A DNA stretch of 64,000 nt from Salegentibacter sp. R32 (GTDB taxonomy: Bacteria; Bacteroidota; Bacteroidia; Flavobacteriales; Flavobacteriaceae), in assembly GCF_008692195.1 (NCBI RefSeq), contig NZ_RXOM01000014.1:32511-96510 (forward strand). Reading direction: 5' to 3'. Made by a program: the position numbers and the translations under genes. This document shows positions 8,381 through 16,912 of the stretch, piece after piece. Below the pieces are notes generated by a model. The model saw only the letters and a list, made by a program, of their open reading frames with translations, was not told where the DNA came from and ran no database searches. Every line of letters begins with the position of its first letter. The first letter of the stretch is position 1.

Positions 8381-8554
8381 TCCTACTTTTTAATTCCGTA
8401 GTAATTGTAGTAAAATAGCGCAGCGATGGCTGCGGAGCAAGGGATAAGTGAAACGGTTTCCCTTGCGCAGGATAAGCTATTTTGCTAACAATTCAAGGAA
8501 ATAAAAATAAGACTAGACTTTTTTGCTACTTTTTTTGGCAATGAAAAAAAGTAG
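8381..8554. repeat. Long intergenic repeat, copy 2 (without nested palindrome)
   Basis: It matches 3088-3303 from tcctactttttaattccgta through gaaacggtttcccttgcgca to the terminal hairpin ctactttttttggcaatg plus aaaaaaagtag. It lacks the 42-bp insert of copy 1. Both copies lie in spacers of the rhamnose cluster, in the same orientation. Confidence 0.75.
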
Positions 8555-8682
8555 AGATTTTAAATGATAATATGAATATGGAATAGTTTGGAAGTTAAAA
8601 AAAAATCAACTAAATCGATTGAAATAAATTAATAACAAAATAAAAGCTGAAAGCTAATCGCTGATAGCTAACATCTAAAAAA

Positions 8683-10101
8683 ATGAGTCAGGCACAAATA
8701 GAAGATGAAGTATTAACCGAGGAAGTTTCGGGAGAATTTGAACGCGAACGTATTCCTGAATCCAAGCTAAAAAGTTGGAAAAGCTTTTTAGGAATGTACG
8801 CCGGTGAGCACGCTGCCGGAACCGAGTTTGTGATCGGTCCGCTTTTTTTAACTACCGGAGTTAGTGCTTTCGACTTAATTATTGGATTACTTTTAGGGAA
8901 TTTGATGGCGGTTTTAAGCTGGCGTTTTCTTACCGCAGAAATTGGTACCAAATTTAGATATACACTTTACTATCATTTAGAAAAGATTTGCGGAAAACGC
9001 CTGGTTACAGTTTATAATTTGGCTAACGGAATTTTGTTCTGCTTTTTAGCCGGCGCGATGATCACGGTTTCTGCAACCGCCGTTGGCGTTCCATTTGATA
9101 TGGAAATGCCAAAGTTAACCGATACAATGCCTAACAGTGCCACTTGGGTAATTATCGTATTGGCAATCGGGGCAGTAATCTCGGTAATTGCGGCCAAAGG
9201 TTACAGCACGGTAGCGAAAGCCGCCAATTGGATGAGTCCGATTATCGTAGCTGCTTTTGTTATATGCGGAATTGTTTCGCTAGTGAATTTAGATGTCCAT
9301 AGTTTCTCTGATTTTTGGAACATTTGGGGCGAAGGAAGCGAACCTTTTCCTGGGCAAATAAAATATACATTCTGGCACGTATTCTTGTGGTCCTGGTTTG
9401 CTAATGCCGCAATGCATATTGGGATGTCAGATCTATCGGTTTTTCGATTTGCCAAAAAACCAAGTTCAGGTTGGACGACGGCTGCCGGAATTTATATTGG
9501 TCATTACATTGCGTGGATCGCAGCTGCATTGTTATATGCTGTATACTTAAAATCTCCCGAAGCGCAATCTATTTTAGCGAGTGGAGAAGCACCTTCGGTA
9601 GCGCCGGGGCCATTGGCATATAATGCGATTGGTGTCTTCGGAATTATAGCAGTGATTTTAGCAGGATGGACAACGGCAAATCCAACAATTTACCGAGCCG
9701 GATTAGCTTTTCAGGCTATTATTCCGAAAGTTTCTACGGCTTGGGTCACTATCATTGCAGGAACGGTAGCAACAATCGCAGGATTATTCCCTGCTTTTGC
9801 TATGAAATTATTAGGTTTTGTAGCGCTTTACGGATTCATTTTAGCACCTATCGGAGCCATTATCGTTTTTGAATATTTCTTCGGAAAGAAATTTGGCATC
9901 CAATCTTTCTATGCTGAAAAATCGGGAACTAAATTTAATCAGGCCGTCTTTTGGGCTTGGGTAATTAGTTTTGGTGTATTCTACTTTATTTCAGTTCAAT
10001 TCGATGTTTTCTTATCTTTTGTTACACTACCCGCCTGGCTTTGCTGCGGAATTCTATACTTAGTTTTCAGCAAAATGATGCAGAAGAAAAAGCTCGTTTA
10101 A
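8683..10101 (+). CDS. NCS1/purine-cytosine permease-like transporter of the rhamnose cluster
   Basis: A 472-residue integral membrane protein with a ~35-residue acidic hydrophilic N-terminus and about 12 hydrophobic segments. An early segment (SFLGMYAGEHAAGTEFVIGP) and the general pattern resemble NCS1 nucleobase:cation symporters (CodB-like). By family the substrate would be a nucleobase or related compound. By position, as last gene of a rhamnose pathway cluster with no other transporter in view, I infer uptake of rhamnose or export/import of lactate. No substrate residues can be called from sequence alone. Two hairpins downstream (10313-10382) probably end transcription. Confidence 0.7.
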   Translation: MSQAQIEDEVLTEEVSGEFERERIPESKLKSWKSFLGMYAGEHAAGTEFVIGPLFLTTGVSAFDLIIGLLLGNLMAVLSWRFLTAEIGTKFRYTLYYHLEKICGKRLVTVYNLANGILFCFLAGAMITVSATAVGVPFDMEMPKLTDTMPNSATWVIIVLAIGAVISVIAAKGYSTVAKAANWMSPIIVAAFVICGIVSLVNLDVHSFSDFWNIWGEGSEPFPGQIKYTFWHVFLWSWFANAAMHIGMSDLSVFRFAKKPSSGWTTAAGIYIGHYIAWIAAALLYAVYLKSPEAQSILASGEAPSVAPGPLAYNAIGVFGIIAVILAGWTTANPTIYRAGLAFQAIIPKVSTAWVTIIAGTVATIAGLFPAFAMKLLGFVALYGFILAPIGAIIVFEYFFGKKFGIQSFYAEKSGTKFNQAVFWAWVISFGVFYFISVQFDVFLSFVTLPAWLCCGILYLVFSKMMQKKKLV

Positions 10102-10312
10102 TTTTTAGTGCGTAAGGGATAGAACGGCATGTTTGAGCTCTTTTGGGATTACTATGTGGAAGTAATCTAAAAAAGCGAGTAGTGATAGCCCGACCCTTGA
10201 CCAAAGGAAAAGGGAAACGCTAAAATAATTATTTGAATTACAGGAACGTACAGGATGGAATAGGTGAGGAGTTGAATTATTTTTGAGAATAGTTTTTTAA
10301 AATATTATAAGT

Positions 10313-10340
10313 AAAACTGTCTAGTGAATAACAGTTTTTG
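10313..10340 (+). terminator. Terminator-like hairpin after the permease gene
   Basis: Perfect 8-bp arms aaaactgt (10313-10320) and acagtttt (10331-10338) with a 10-nt loop, ending in a T-run. It stands 10 bp before a second, stronger hairpin. Confidence 0.5.
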
Positions 10341-10350
10341 TGTTTGTGCA

Positions 10351-10382
10351 AACCATCATTCTACAGAGTGATGGTTTTTTTA
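10351..10382 (+). terminator. Rho-independent terminator at the end of the rhamnose cluster
   Basis: Arms aaccatca (10351-10358) and tgatggtt (10369-10376) with a 10-nt loop and a following run of Ts. It separates the rhamnose cluster from the pectin hydrolase genes. Confidence 0.7.
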
Positions 10383-10448
10383 TTCAGGTAGGAGCAGGAT
10401 AGGAATTTTTGTAAATTAAAAGATATTAGCACAAAACCAATTTACTTC

Positions 10449-11927
10449 ATGAAAACTAAACTTTTAGGGGCTTTTATCCTGACATTATTATTGATTTCTT
10501 GTAAAGAAAAAACACAAGAAACTACCTCAAACTCTAATTTATCTACTACAGAAAACTTTCAGCCGGACTGGATTGCTAAAGTAGGAGCAAAAGATTTTCA
10601 AGTTGAAGAAAAAACCTATTGGGTAAACGATTATGGTATTAAAAATGACACCACAGCGTTAAATACAGAGGCTATTCAAAAAGCGATTGACGATTGTGCT
10701 AAAAACGGGGGAGGAACAGTTAGTTTTCAGCCGGGAATTTATTTGTCAGGATCTATTTTTGTAAAAGAAGGCGTGCATTTAGAAATTCCGAAAGGAGTAG
10801 AAATTCGTGGAAGTCAAAACATCGAAGATTATCCGGAAATTGACACGCGTGTGGCGGGAATCGAGATGAAATGGCCGGCAGCTTTAATAAACGTTCGCAA
10901 TCAGAAAAATGTGAAAATTGATGGTGAAGGTTTAGTGAACGGACAAGGAAAAGTATTTTGGGATTATTATTGGAATTTACGTAAAGAATACGAACCTAAA
11001 GGTTTAAGATGGATCGTAGATTACGATGCTAAACGTCCGCGAACTTTTTTAATCTCCAATTCCGAAAACGTTTTCTTGCAGGAGTTAAATATTCAGAAAG
11101 CCGGTTTTTGGACTATTCAGGTATTGTACTCGCAATACATTACGGTTGATGGCGTGACGATTAGAAACAATATTGGTGGTCACGGTCCAAGTACCGATGG
11201 TGTTGACATTGATTCTTCGAAATGGATTTTAGTGCAAAATTGTGACATTGATTGTAACGATGATAATTTTTGCTTAAAAGCCGGTCGTGATTGGGATGGT
11301 CAACGGGTAGATAAACCCACAGAATATGTGGTAATTCGAGATTGTATCGCGCGTGCCGGTTCCGGACTTTTTACGATTGGTAGTGAAACAGCCGGCGATG
11401 TTCGTCACGTCTATGCTTCAAATATCAAAGGTTTAGGCACTAAAAACGGACTTAACGTCAAATCTGCCATCACGCGTGGCGGAACGGTAGAAGATGTGTA
11501 TTTAGAAAATATAGAAATGGATAGCGTGCGCACCTTTATTGAAGTCTCGATGAATTGGAATCCCAGCTATAGTTATTCTAAATTACCGGAAGGCTACGAT
11601 ATAGATTCGGTACCAAAACGATGGAAAACCCTTTTGAAAGAAGTGAAACCTAAAGAAAAAGGAATCCCCACGTTTAAAGATATTTCATTGTATAATATCG
11701 AGGTTCGCGGAGCAAAACGTGCGATCAATGTAAACGGATTAGAAAATTCTTACATCACCAATTTCAATTTAAAAGATGTCCACATTCAAGCAGCTACTGC
11801 CGGACAAATTAATTACAGTAAAAATTGGACTTTAGAAAATGTAAGTCTAAAAACCGATGATCATTCTAAAGTGAAAATCGAAAATTCTCCGGGAGTACAA
11901 CTACCGGATTCGCTTTACATTCAATAA
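10449..11927 (+). CDS. GH28 family polygalacturonase-like lipoprotein
   Basis: A 492-residue protein with a lipoprotein signal (LLLISC, lipid-anchor Cys near residue 18), so probably an outer-membrane or periplasmic lipoprotein. The parallel beta-helix of GH28 is supported by its four motif regions: PSTDGVDIDSS (near 254), CNDDNFCLKAG (near 271), GSGLFTIGSETAGD (near 305), and NGLNVKSA (near 335). These contain the catalytic aspartates and the sugar-binding basic residues. GH28 members hydrolyse alpha-1,4-galacturonide or rhamnogalacturonan bonds; exo-action on a rhamnogalacturonan oligosaccharide is plausible here because of the GH106 and GH105 neighbours. A 17-bp gap separates it from the next gene, indicating co-transcription. 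Confidence 0.85.
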   Translation: MKTKLLGAFILTLLLISCKEKTQETTSNSNLSTTENFQPDWIAKVGAKDFQVEEKTYWVNDYGIKNDTTALNTEAIQKAIDDCAKNGGGTVSFQPGIYLSGSIFVKEGVHLEIPKGVEIRGSQNIEDYPEIDTRVAGIEMKWPAALINVRNQKNVKIDGEGLVNGQGKVFWDYYWNLRKEYEPKGLRWIVDYDAKRPRTFLISNSENVFLQELNIQKAGFWTIQVLYSQYITVDGVTIRNNIGGHGPSTDGVDIDSSKWILVQNCDIDCNDDNFCLKAGRDWDGQRVDKPTEYVVIRDCIARAGSGLFTIGSETAGDVRHVYASNIKGLGTKNGLNVKSAITRGGTVEDVYLENIEMDSVRTFIEVSMNWNPSYSYSKLPEGYDIDSVPKRWKTLLKEVKPKEKGIPTFKDISLYNIEVRGAKRAINVNGLENSYITNFNLKDVHIQAATAGQINYSKNWTLENVSLKTDDHSKVKIENSPGVQLPDSLYIQ

Positions 11928-11944
11928 CCTCAGATACTTTTTTT

Positions 11945-14900
11945 ATGCGGAATGTTTTCAAAAACATCAGCTTACTTATACTTTTTATTTTTTCAATAGG
12001 AGTTGTTGCGCAAGAAAATTATTGGCACAACAAACCCAGAAAAATCCATTACCAACCAAACGGAAATGCTTTTGAGTTGGTCAACGGCACTCGAAAATTC
12101 AATCGCGCGCTGTACGGAACCAATACAGGATTTCGGGTAGAAGCCGGCGATTTACCGGAGTTTGCAATGTATATGCCGGGAATGGGCGGTAATTTTCAAT
12201 TAGGAATTCTTGCTGCGGAAAATAGCAAATGGATCACCGAAGCCGATAACATAAAGACTTCTTATATTCCTGGAAGAATGGAGTATACGATTGAAGATGA
12301 ATTGTTGAAAGGCGGAAAACTTCAATTACAAATTCTTGCTTTAGCCGATGCTGAAGGTTTTATTTTAAAAGTAATTCCTGAAAATATTTCTTCGAAAGTC
12401 AATTTAGTTTGGGTTTATGGTGGCGCCAGCGGAAAGAAATTTCATCGTGATGGCGATATTGGTGCCGATCCTGAATCTGTTTTTTACCTGCAGCCCGATT
12501 ATTGCGAGCATAATTCTTTTAAAATTGCTGAAAATTCGTTTCACTTAGATTATGCCTGGGATAGCAAAAACCATGAAACCCGAAAAGTAATGACAGGCGT
12601 CTTTCCTGAAGCTGAAGTGAAATTAGCAGATGTAAATCATTTGGAAAATCCGCTCAAGTTATGGAATTCTACTGCGGAAGATTTACCGGTTCTGGCAGGA
12701 AAAATAACCGATTTAGAAACTGAACTTTATTGGAAAATCGGAAATCAACTTCAAGTTGAAAATAAATCACAGACCAATCTTCAGCAAGATTTTGAAAAAG
12801 CTTTATCAAAAGCGGAAGATTTAGCCAACCGAGTTCAGCTAAAAACACCCGATCCTTATTTGAATACTTTGGGCGGAGCTTTAGCGACCGCTGCCGATGG
12901 TATTTGGGAAGATCCTGCTTTTTTACACGGCTCGGTGGCCTGGCGAATGCACCTCAACGCCTGGCGTGGCGCCTATGTGGCCGATCCATTGGGTTGGCAC
13001 GACAGAGCAAAAGCACACTTTTCAAGCTATGCGAACTCTCAGGTCTTACAACCTGAAATCGGTCCGGTAGTTCCCGATACCTCAAGACATTTCGCTCGAC
13101 AAAAAGAGAAAATCGGGACTTCGATGTTTAGTCGCGGCTATATTTCCAGAAGACCTAACAACAACACCATCGCACATCATTACGATATGAATTTGGTGTT
13201 TTTCGATCAGCTACTAAAGCATTTTCAATGGAGTGGCGATAAAGAATATATCAAAGAAATGTGGCCAACTTTAAAGCGTCATCTCGCTTGGGAAAAACGA
13301 AATTTCGATACTGATGGCGACGGAATTTATGATGCTTATGCCGCTATTTGGGCAAGTGATGCCTTGCAATATTCCGGTGGTGGCGTGGTTTATACTTCGG
13401 CTTACAATTATAGCGCCAATAAAATGGCAGCGAAACTGGCGAAAATTGTTGGTGAGAATCCAAAACCTTATGAAGAGGAAGCTGAAAAAATTATAAATGC
13501 GCTTCAACAAAAATTGTGGATCAAAGAAAAAGGAATTTTTGCTGAATATAAAGATTTACTGGGCGAACAAAATTTGCACGAACAACCCGGAATTTGGAGT
13601 ATTTATCATACGATCGACGAAGCTGTTCCTTCGGAAAAACAGGCGTTACAAATGCTGAATTATGTCTCGACTGAAATTCCGCATATTCCCGTAAAGGCTG
13701 AAGGTTTAGATCGGGAATTGGAACTTATTTCTACCACCAATTGGCAACCCTATACCTGGTCGGTTAACAACGTGGCTTTAGCTGAAAACCTACATATGGC
13801 TTTGGCCTATTGGCAAGGTGGGAATTCTGAAAAAGCTTACGATTTATGGCAAAGTGCGCTGGTGGAAAGTATGTATTTAGGTGCTTCTCCGGGAGGATTT
13901 CAGCAGCTTTCTTTTTATGATGCGATTCGTGGAGAATTGTACCGCGATTTTGCCGATCCTATCGGGATGGCGGCTCGCAGTTTGGTCGAAGGTTTATTCG
14001 GAATTCATCCTGATGCTTTAGAAAATGAATTGAAAATTACTCCGGGTTTTCCTGAAGATTGGAACGATGCTTCTTTGAAAATCCCAAACGTTTCGGTAGA
14101 ATTTCATCAGAATAGAAAATCGAAATTGTATAAAATTCAGCAAGATTTTCCGAAGGAATTGACTTTAAAAATGGAAGTAGGAATTACTTCAGAAAATGTA
14201 GAAGAAGTGCTGGTAAACGGAAAATCAATTCCGGTAAAATGGAAAAAAGAAGCCTATAATTCGCCAAAATTAATCATTGAAGTTCCTTATGCTGAAAATT
14301 ATACAGTTGAAATCAAGCAAAGCGGAAATCGCTTAGAAAAACCTGAATTTTCTGGCAAAATCGCTTCCGAAGAAACTTTACAATTAAAACTGAATAAAGC
14401 TAAAATTATTGCCGTTGACGATCCGCAAGAGATCATTAAAGACTACGATTTAAATTCGGGAGAATTTCAACTAAATTCTGTTACCGGAAATAAAAGCTTC
14501 TTTGTGCAATTACAACAAGACGAACAAAGCTGGTGGAAAATGATTGCTGTAGAAGTACTTCCAAAATTAGAGATTCTTGAGCAACAAATTTCAGGAAATC
14601 AATTGCAGTTGAGTTTGCAAAATCATACTTCAAAAACTATTGATGCTGAATTAATGCTAAATTCAGCGAAAAAGAGTCAGAAAGATATTCAGTTGAAAGC
14701 TCAATCTCAAAGCTTAATTGAAGTTCCGTTAGCATATGTTGTTTCAGGAACAAATCAGCTTCAATTAAAATTCGAAAATGAAACTTACGACTTAGATTTT
14801 CAAAATTGGGAGGTGAAAACTTCAGCAAAATCAAAATTTGAACTAGTTAATTTGAGTTCAATTTTCAATAGTGAAGTCAGTGATATTTTTACCGATCAAT

Positions 14901-15565
14901 ATCAGGAGCCGCGACCTTTGCGACCAACCTTGCAATTACCAACCACCGGAATTGGCAATTGGTGTTATCCGTGGATCGCTGAAGAAGTGCATATCGACGA
15001 TTCTGGTTTGCGTAAAAAAGCAGGCGAAAAACAGCAAATATCGACTCCGCAGGGAATTCCGTTTCAAACGCCTTCCACAAAAAATAAACAAAATATTGCT
15101 TTTGTATCCCAATGGGAAGTTTATCCCAAAGAACTTGAAATTCCGCTTTCGGGGAAAGCTTCGCACGCTTATTTAATGATGGCCGGCAGCACCAATCCGA
15201 TGCAAAGCAGATTTGTAAATGGTGAAGTAATTGTTACTTATCAAGACGGTTCAAAAGAAATTTTGGAACTTAAAAATCCTGAAAACTGGTGGCCAATCGA
15301 GCAGGATTATTTTGTAGACGGCTATGCGTTTACTACTGATGCACCAAAACCACCGCGAGTTTATTTAAAAACCGGAGAAATTACTCGTGATTTTGAGGAT
15401 TATCATAACATTCACGGTTATTCTAATAAAGGGATTGACGGCGGCGCAGCTACGATTTTAGATCTTCCACTTAACTCGAAAAAGAAGTTGAAAAGTCTCT
15501 CTTTTAGAGCCAGTGCAAATGATGTGGTGATTGGATTGATGAGTTTAAGTTTAAAACGAAAGTAA
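11945..15565 (+). CDS. Large secreted DUF4450-type (alpha/alpha)6 glycosidase-like protein
   Basis: A 1206-residue protein with a clear Sec signal (IFSIGVVAQ, cleavage near residue 23). The first ~280 residues are beta-rich (N-terminal glycosidase sandwich type). Residues ~290-720 have the alternating helices and aromatic/acidic signature of an (alpha/alpha)6 barrel (WRMHLNAWRGAYV, AWEKRNFDTDGDGIYDAYAA, NWQPYTWSVNNVALAE). The remaining ~480 residues are beta-rich and probably accessory. I recognise it as DUF4450-like. The catalytic activity is unknown to me; the context points to a rhamnogalacturonan side chain or backbone linkage. Its stop codon overlaps the next start by one base (taATG), so the two are translationally coupled. 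Confidence 0.8.
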   Translation: MRNVFKNISLLILFIFSIGVVAQENYWHNKPRKIHYQPNGNAFELVNGTRKFNRALYGTNTGFRVEAGDLPEFAMYMPGMGGNFQLGILAAENSKWITEADNIKTSYIPGRMEYTIEDELLKGGKLQLQILALADAEGFILKVIPENISSKVNLVWVYGGASGKKFHRDGDIGADPESVFYLQPDYCEHNSFKIAENSFHLDYAWDSKNHETRKVMTGVFPEAEVKLADVNHLENPLKLWNSTAEDLPVLAGKITDLETELYWKIGNQLQVENKSQTNLQQDFEKALSKAEDLANRVQLKTPDPYLNTLGGALATAADGIWEDPAFLHGSVAWRMHLNAWRGAYVADPLGWHDRAKAHFSSYANSQVLQPEIGPVVPDTSRHFARQKEKIGTSMFSRGYISRRPNNNTIAHHYDMNLVFFDQLLKHFQWSGDKEYIKEMWPTLKRHLAWEKRNFDTDGDGIYDAYAAIWASDALQYSGGGVVYTSAYNYSANKMAAKLAKIVGENPKPYEEEAEKIINALQQKLWIKEKGIFAEYKDLLGEQNLHEQPGIWSIYHTIDEAVPSEKQALQMLNYVSTEIPHIPVKAEGLDRELELISTTNWQPYTWSVNNVALAENLHMALAYWQGGNSEKAYDLWQSALVESMYLGASPGGFQQLSFYDAIRGELYRDFADPIGMAARSLVEGLFGIHPDALENELKITPGFPEDWNDASLKIPNVSVEFHQNRKSKLYKIQQDFPKELTLKMEVGITSENVEEVLVNGKSIPVKWKKEAYNSPKLIIEVPYAENYTVEIKQSGNRLEKPEFSGKIASEETLQLKLNKAKIIAVDDPQEIIKDYDLNSGEFQLNSVTGNKSFFVQLQQDEQSWWKMIAVEVLPKLEILEQQISGNQLQLSLQNHTSKTIDAELMLNSAKKSQKDIQLKAQSQSLIEVPLAYVVSGTNQLQLKFENETYDLDFQNWEVKTSAKSKFELVNLSSIFNSEVSDIFTDQYQEPRPLRPTLQLPTTGIGNWCYPWIAEEVHIDDSGLRKKAGEKQQISTPQGIPFQTPSTKNKQNIAFVSQWEVYPKELEIPLSGKASHAYLMMAGSTNPMQSRFVNGEVIVTYQDGSKEILELKNPENWWPIEQDYFVDGYAFTTDAPKPPRVYLKTGEITRDFEDYHNIHGYSNKGIDGGAATILDLPLNSKKKLKSLSFRASANDVVIGLMSLSLKRK

Positions 15566-16629
15566 TGAAACGAAGAACTTTTGTACAACAAAGTAGTTTG
15601 GCGGCGTTAGCGAGCTGCTTGCCTTGGCAGTCAATATTGAGTTATGGTAACGATCCTGAGTTGTCGAGTTTCGAAAAGCGTTTAAGTCCGGTAGGAAGAG
15701 CTTTGGAGTTTGAAGATCAATACGTTTGGTGCAATAGCCCAATTGAAGGCCCCGATGGTAAAATTCACGTGTTTTATTCTTGTTGGCCAAAAAGCGAATC
15801 GATGAGCGGATGGACACACAAATCTGAAATCGCTCACGCAGTAGCTGAAAAGCCGGAAGGACCTTACGAATATGTTGATACAGTTTTGTCTCCACGAGGT
15901 GAAGGTTTTTGGGATGCGACAACTTGCCATAACCCAAGCATTCATTTTGTAGACGGGAAATATGCGTTGTTTTTTATGGGGAATTCCAATGGCAAATTAA
16001 ATACGCAACGCATTGGTTTGGCTACAGCAGATTCACTTTACGGCCCTTGGAAACGACCGGATAAGCCTCTTTTATTTCCGGGAGAACCCGGAAGTTGGGA
16101 CGATCACTGTACAACCAATCCTTCCTTTTTAAAAATTGAAGATAAATACTGGTTGTATTATAAATCTTTTGATTCAGAAGGCTATTTACATCCAAAATTC
16201 AGTATTCGAGGAAATCGAAAATACGGTTTGGCGGTGGCTGATCGATTAGAAGGACCGTACAAAAAATATGAAGGCAATCCGGTCATCGATTTTTCAGGAA
16301 TGGGGAATAACGAACAATGCGAAGATGCTTTTGTCTGGCGTGAGAAGGGTAAGTTTAAAATGCTCGCGCGCGATCTAGGAACGTTTGGTATCGATAATGG
16401 GTTGTATATGGAATCTGAAGATGGCAAGCATTGGAGTCAGCCGAAAATAGGATACCAACCTTTAGACAAATATGTGAAGCAGCCACCTGCTCCTAAACAT
16501 TTAAATAGATATGGTAGAGCAGAGCGGCCACAGATTTTATTTCAGAATGGGAAGCCAACTTATCTGTTTACCGCTTCACAAGGTGGAAAATATGAAACGG
16601 CTTCCTCGTTTATTTTTAAAATTGATTAA
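15565..16629 (+). CDS. Tat-exported five-bladed beta-propeller glycosidase-like protein (GH43/GH117-like)
   Basis: A 354-residue protein starting MKRRTFVQQSSLAAL, a twin-arginine signal, so it is exported folded. The repeated W/Y-G-P motifs (EKPEGPYEY, DSLYGPWKRP, DRLEGPYKKY) spaced by ~60-90 residues are typical of five-bladed propeller hydrolases of the GH43/GH117/GH130 type. HNPSIHFVDGKYALFF and CTTNPSFLKIEDKYWLYY are the blade strands that usually carry acidic active-site residues. The exact family and substrate are not clear. The ATG overlaps the stop of the DUF4450 gene by one base, suggesting that the two enzymes act on the same substrate. Confidence 0.75.
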   Translation: MKRRTFVQQSSLAALASCLPWQSILSYGNDPELSSFEKRLSPVGRALEFEDQYVWCNSPIEGPDGKIHVFYSCWPKSESMSGWTHKSEIAHAVAEKPEGPYEYVDTVLSPRGEGFWDATTCHNPSIHFVDGKYALFFMGNSNGKLNTQRIGLATADSLYGPWKRPDKPLLFPGEPGSWDDHCTTNPSFLKIEDKYWLYYKSFDSEGYLHPKFSIRGNRKYGLAVADRLEGPYKKYEGNPVIDFSGMGNNEQCEDAFVWREKGKFKMLARDLGTFGIDNGLYMESEDGKHWSQPKIGYQPLDKYVKQPPAPKHLNRYGRAERPQILFQNGKPTYLFTASQGGKYETASSFIFKID

Positions 16630-16667
16630 AGCAGTTAGCAGTAAACAGTTTACAGAATTTAGTGAAA

Positions 16668-16724
16668 GTCACTTCGAGTGATTTTGTTGAAACGGTAGTG
16701 AAACAAAATTGTATCGAGAAGTAA
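16668..16724. repeat. Interspersed cacttcgagtg..cgagaagtaa repeat
   Basis: Same element as 4863-4920, here in the 283-bp spacer after the propeller hydrolase gene; bounded by gtcacttcgagtgatttt and gtatcgagaagtaa. Confidence 0.7.
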
Positions 16725-16912
16725 TGAGGAGCGAGATCCTAATATAAATTTCAATTTTACGATTGAAATTCACTTGAGATGAGAGGAGGTTGGAGAATAT
16801 AGGACAGCTAGAATCAGGAAATAAGAAACAAGATAACTGCCTTTAAATAGGCCGAAAATGATGAAATTATATAAATGACCCTAAAATAAAAACCACTAAT
16901 AACCCTAATCCT

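Larger units (their letters stand above)
8163..8682. other. 520-bp spacer with three repeat families
   Basis: It contains the post-stop tract tagaaaatagaatatagaga (8183-8202), a hairpin repeat with GC insert (8251-8300), and the second copy of the long intergenic repeat (8381-8554). A tract of gctgaaagctaatcgctgat words precedes the permease start. I see no gene. Confidence 0.7.
10102..10448. other. 347-bp spacer with a complex repeat and two terminator-like hairpins
   Basis: At 10110-10215 lies an element with the words gcatgtttgagc and gcgagtagtgatagcc, which echoes the tgtttgagc..tagcgag hairpin at 6743-6783. It is followed by the two hairpins at 10313-10340 and 10351-10382. No gene is seen. 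Confidence 0.55.
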
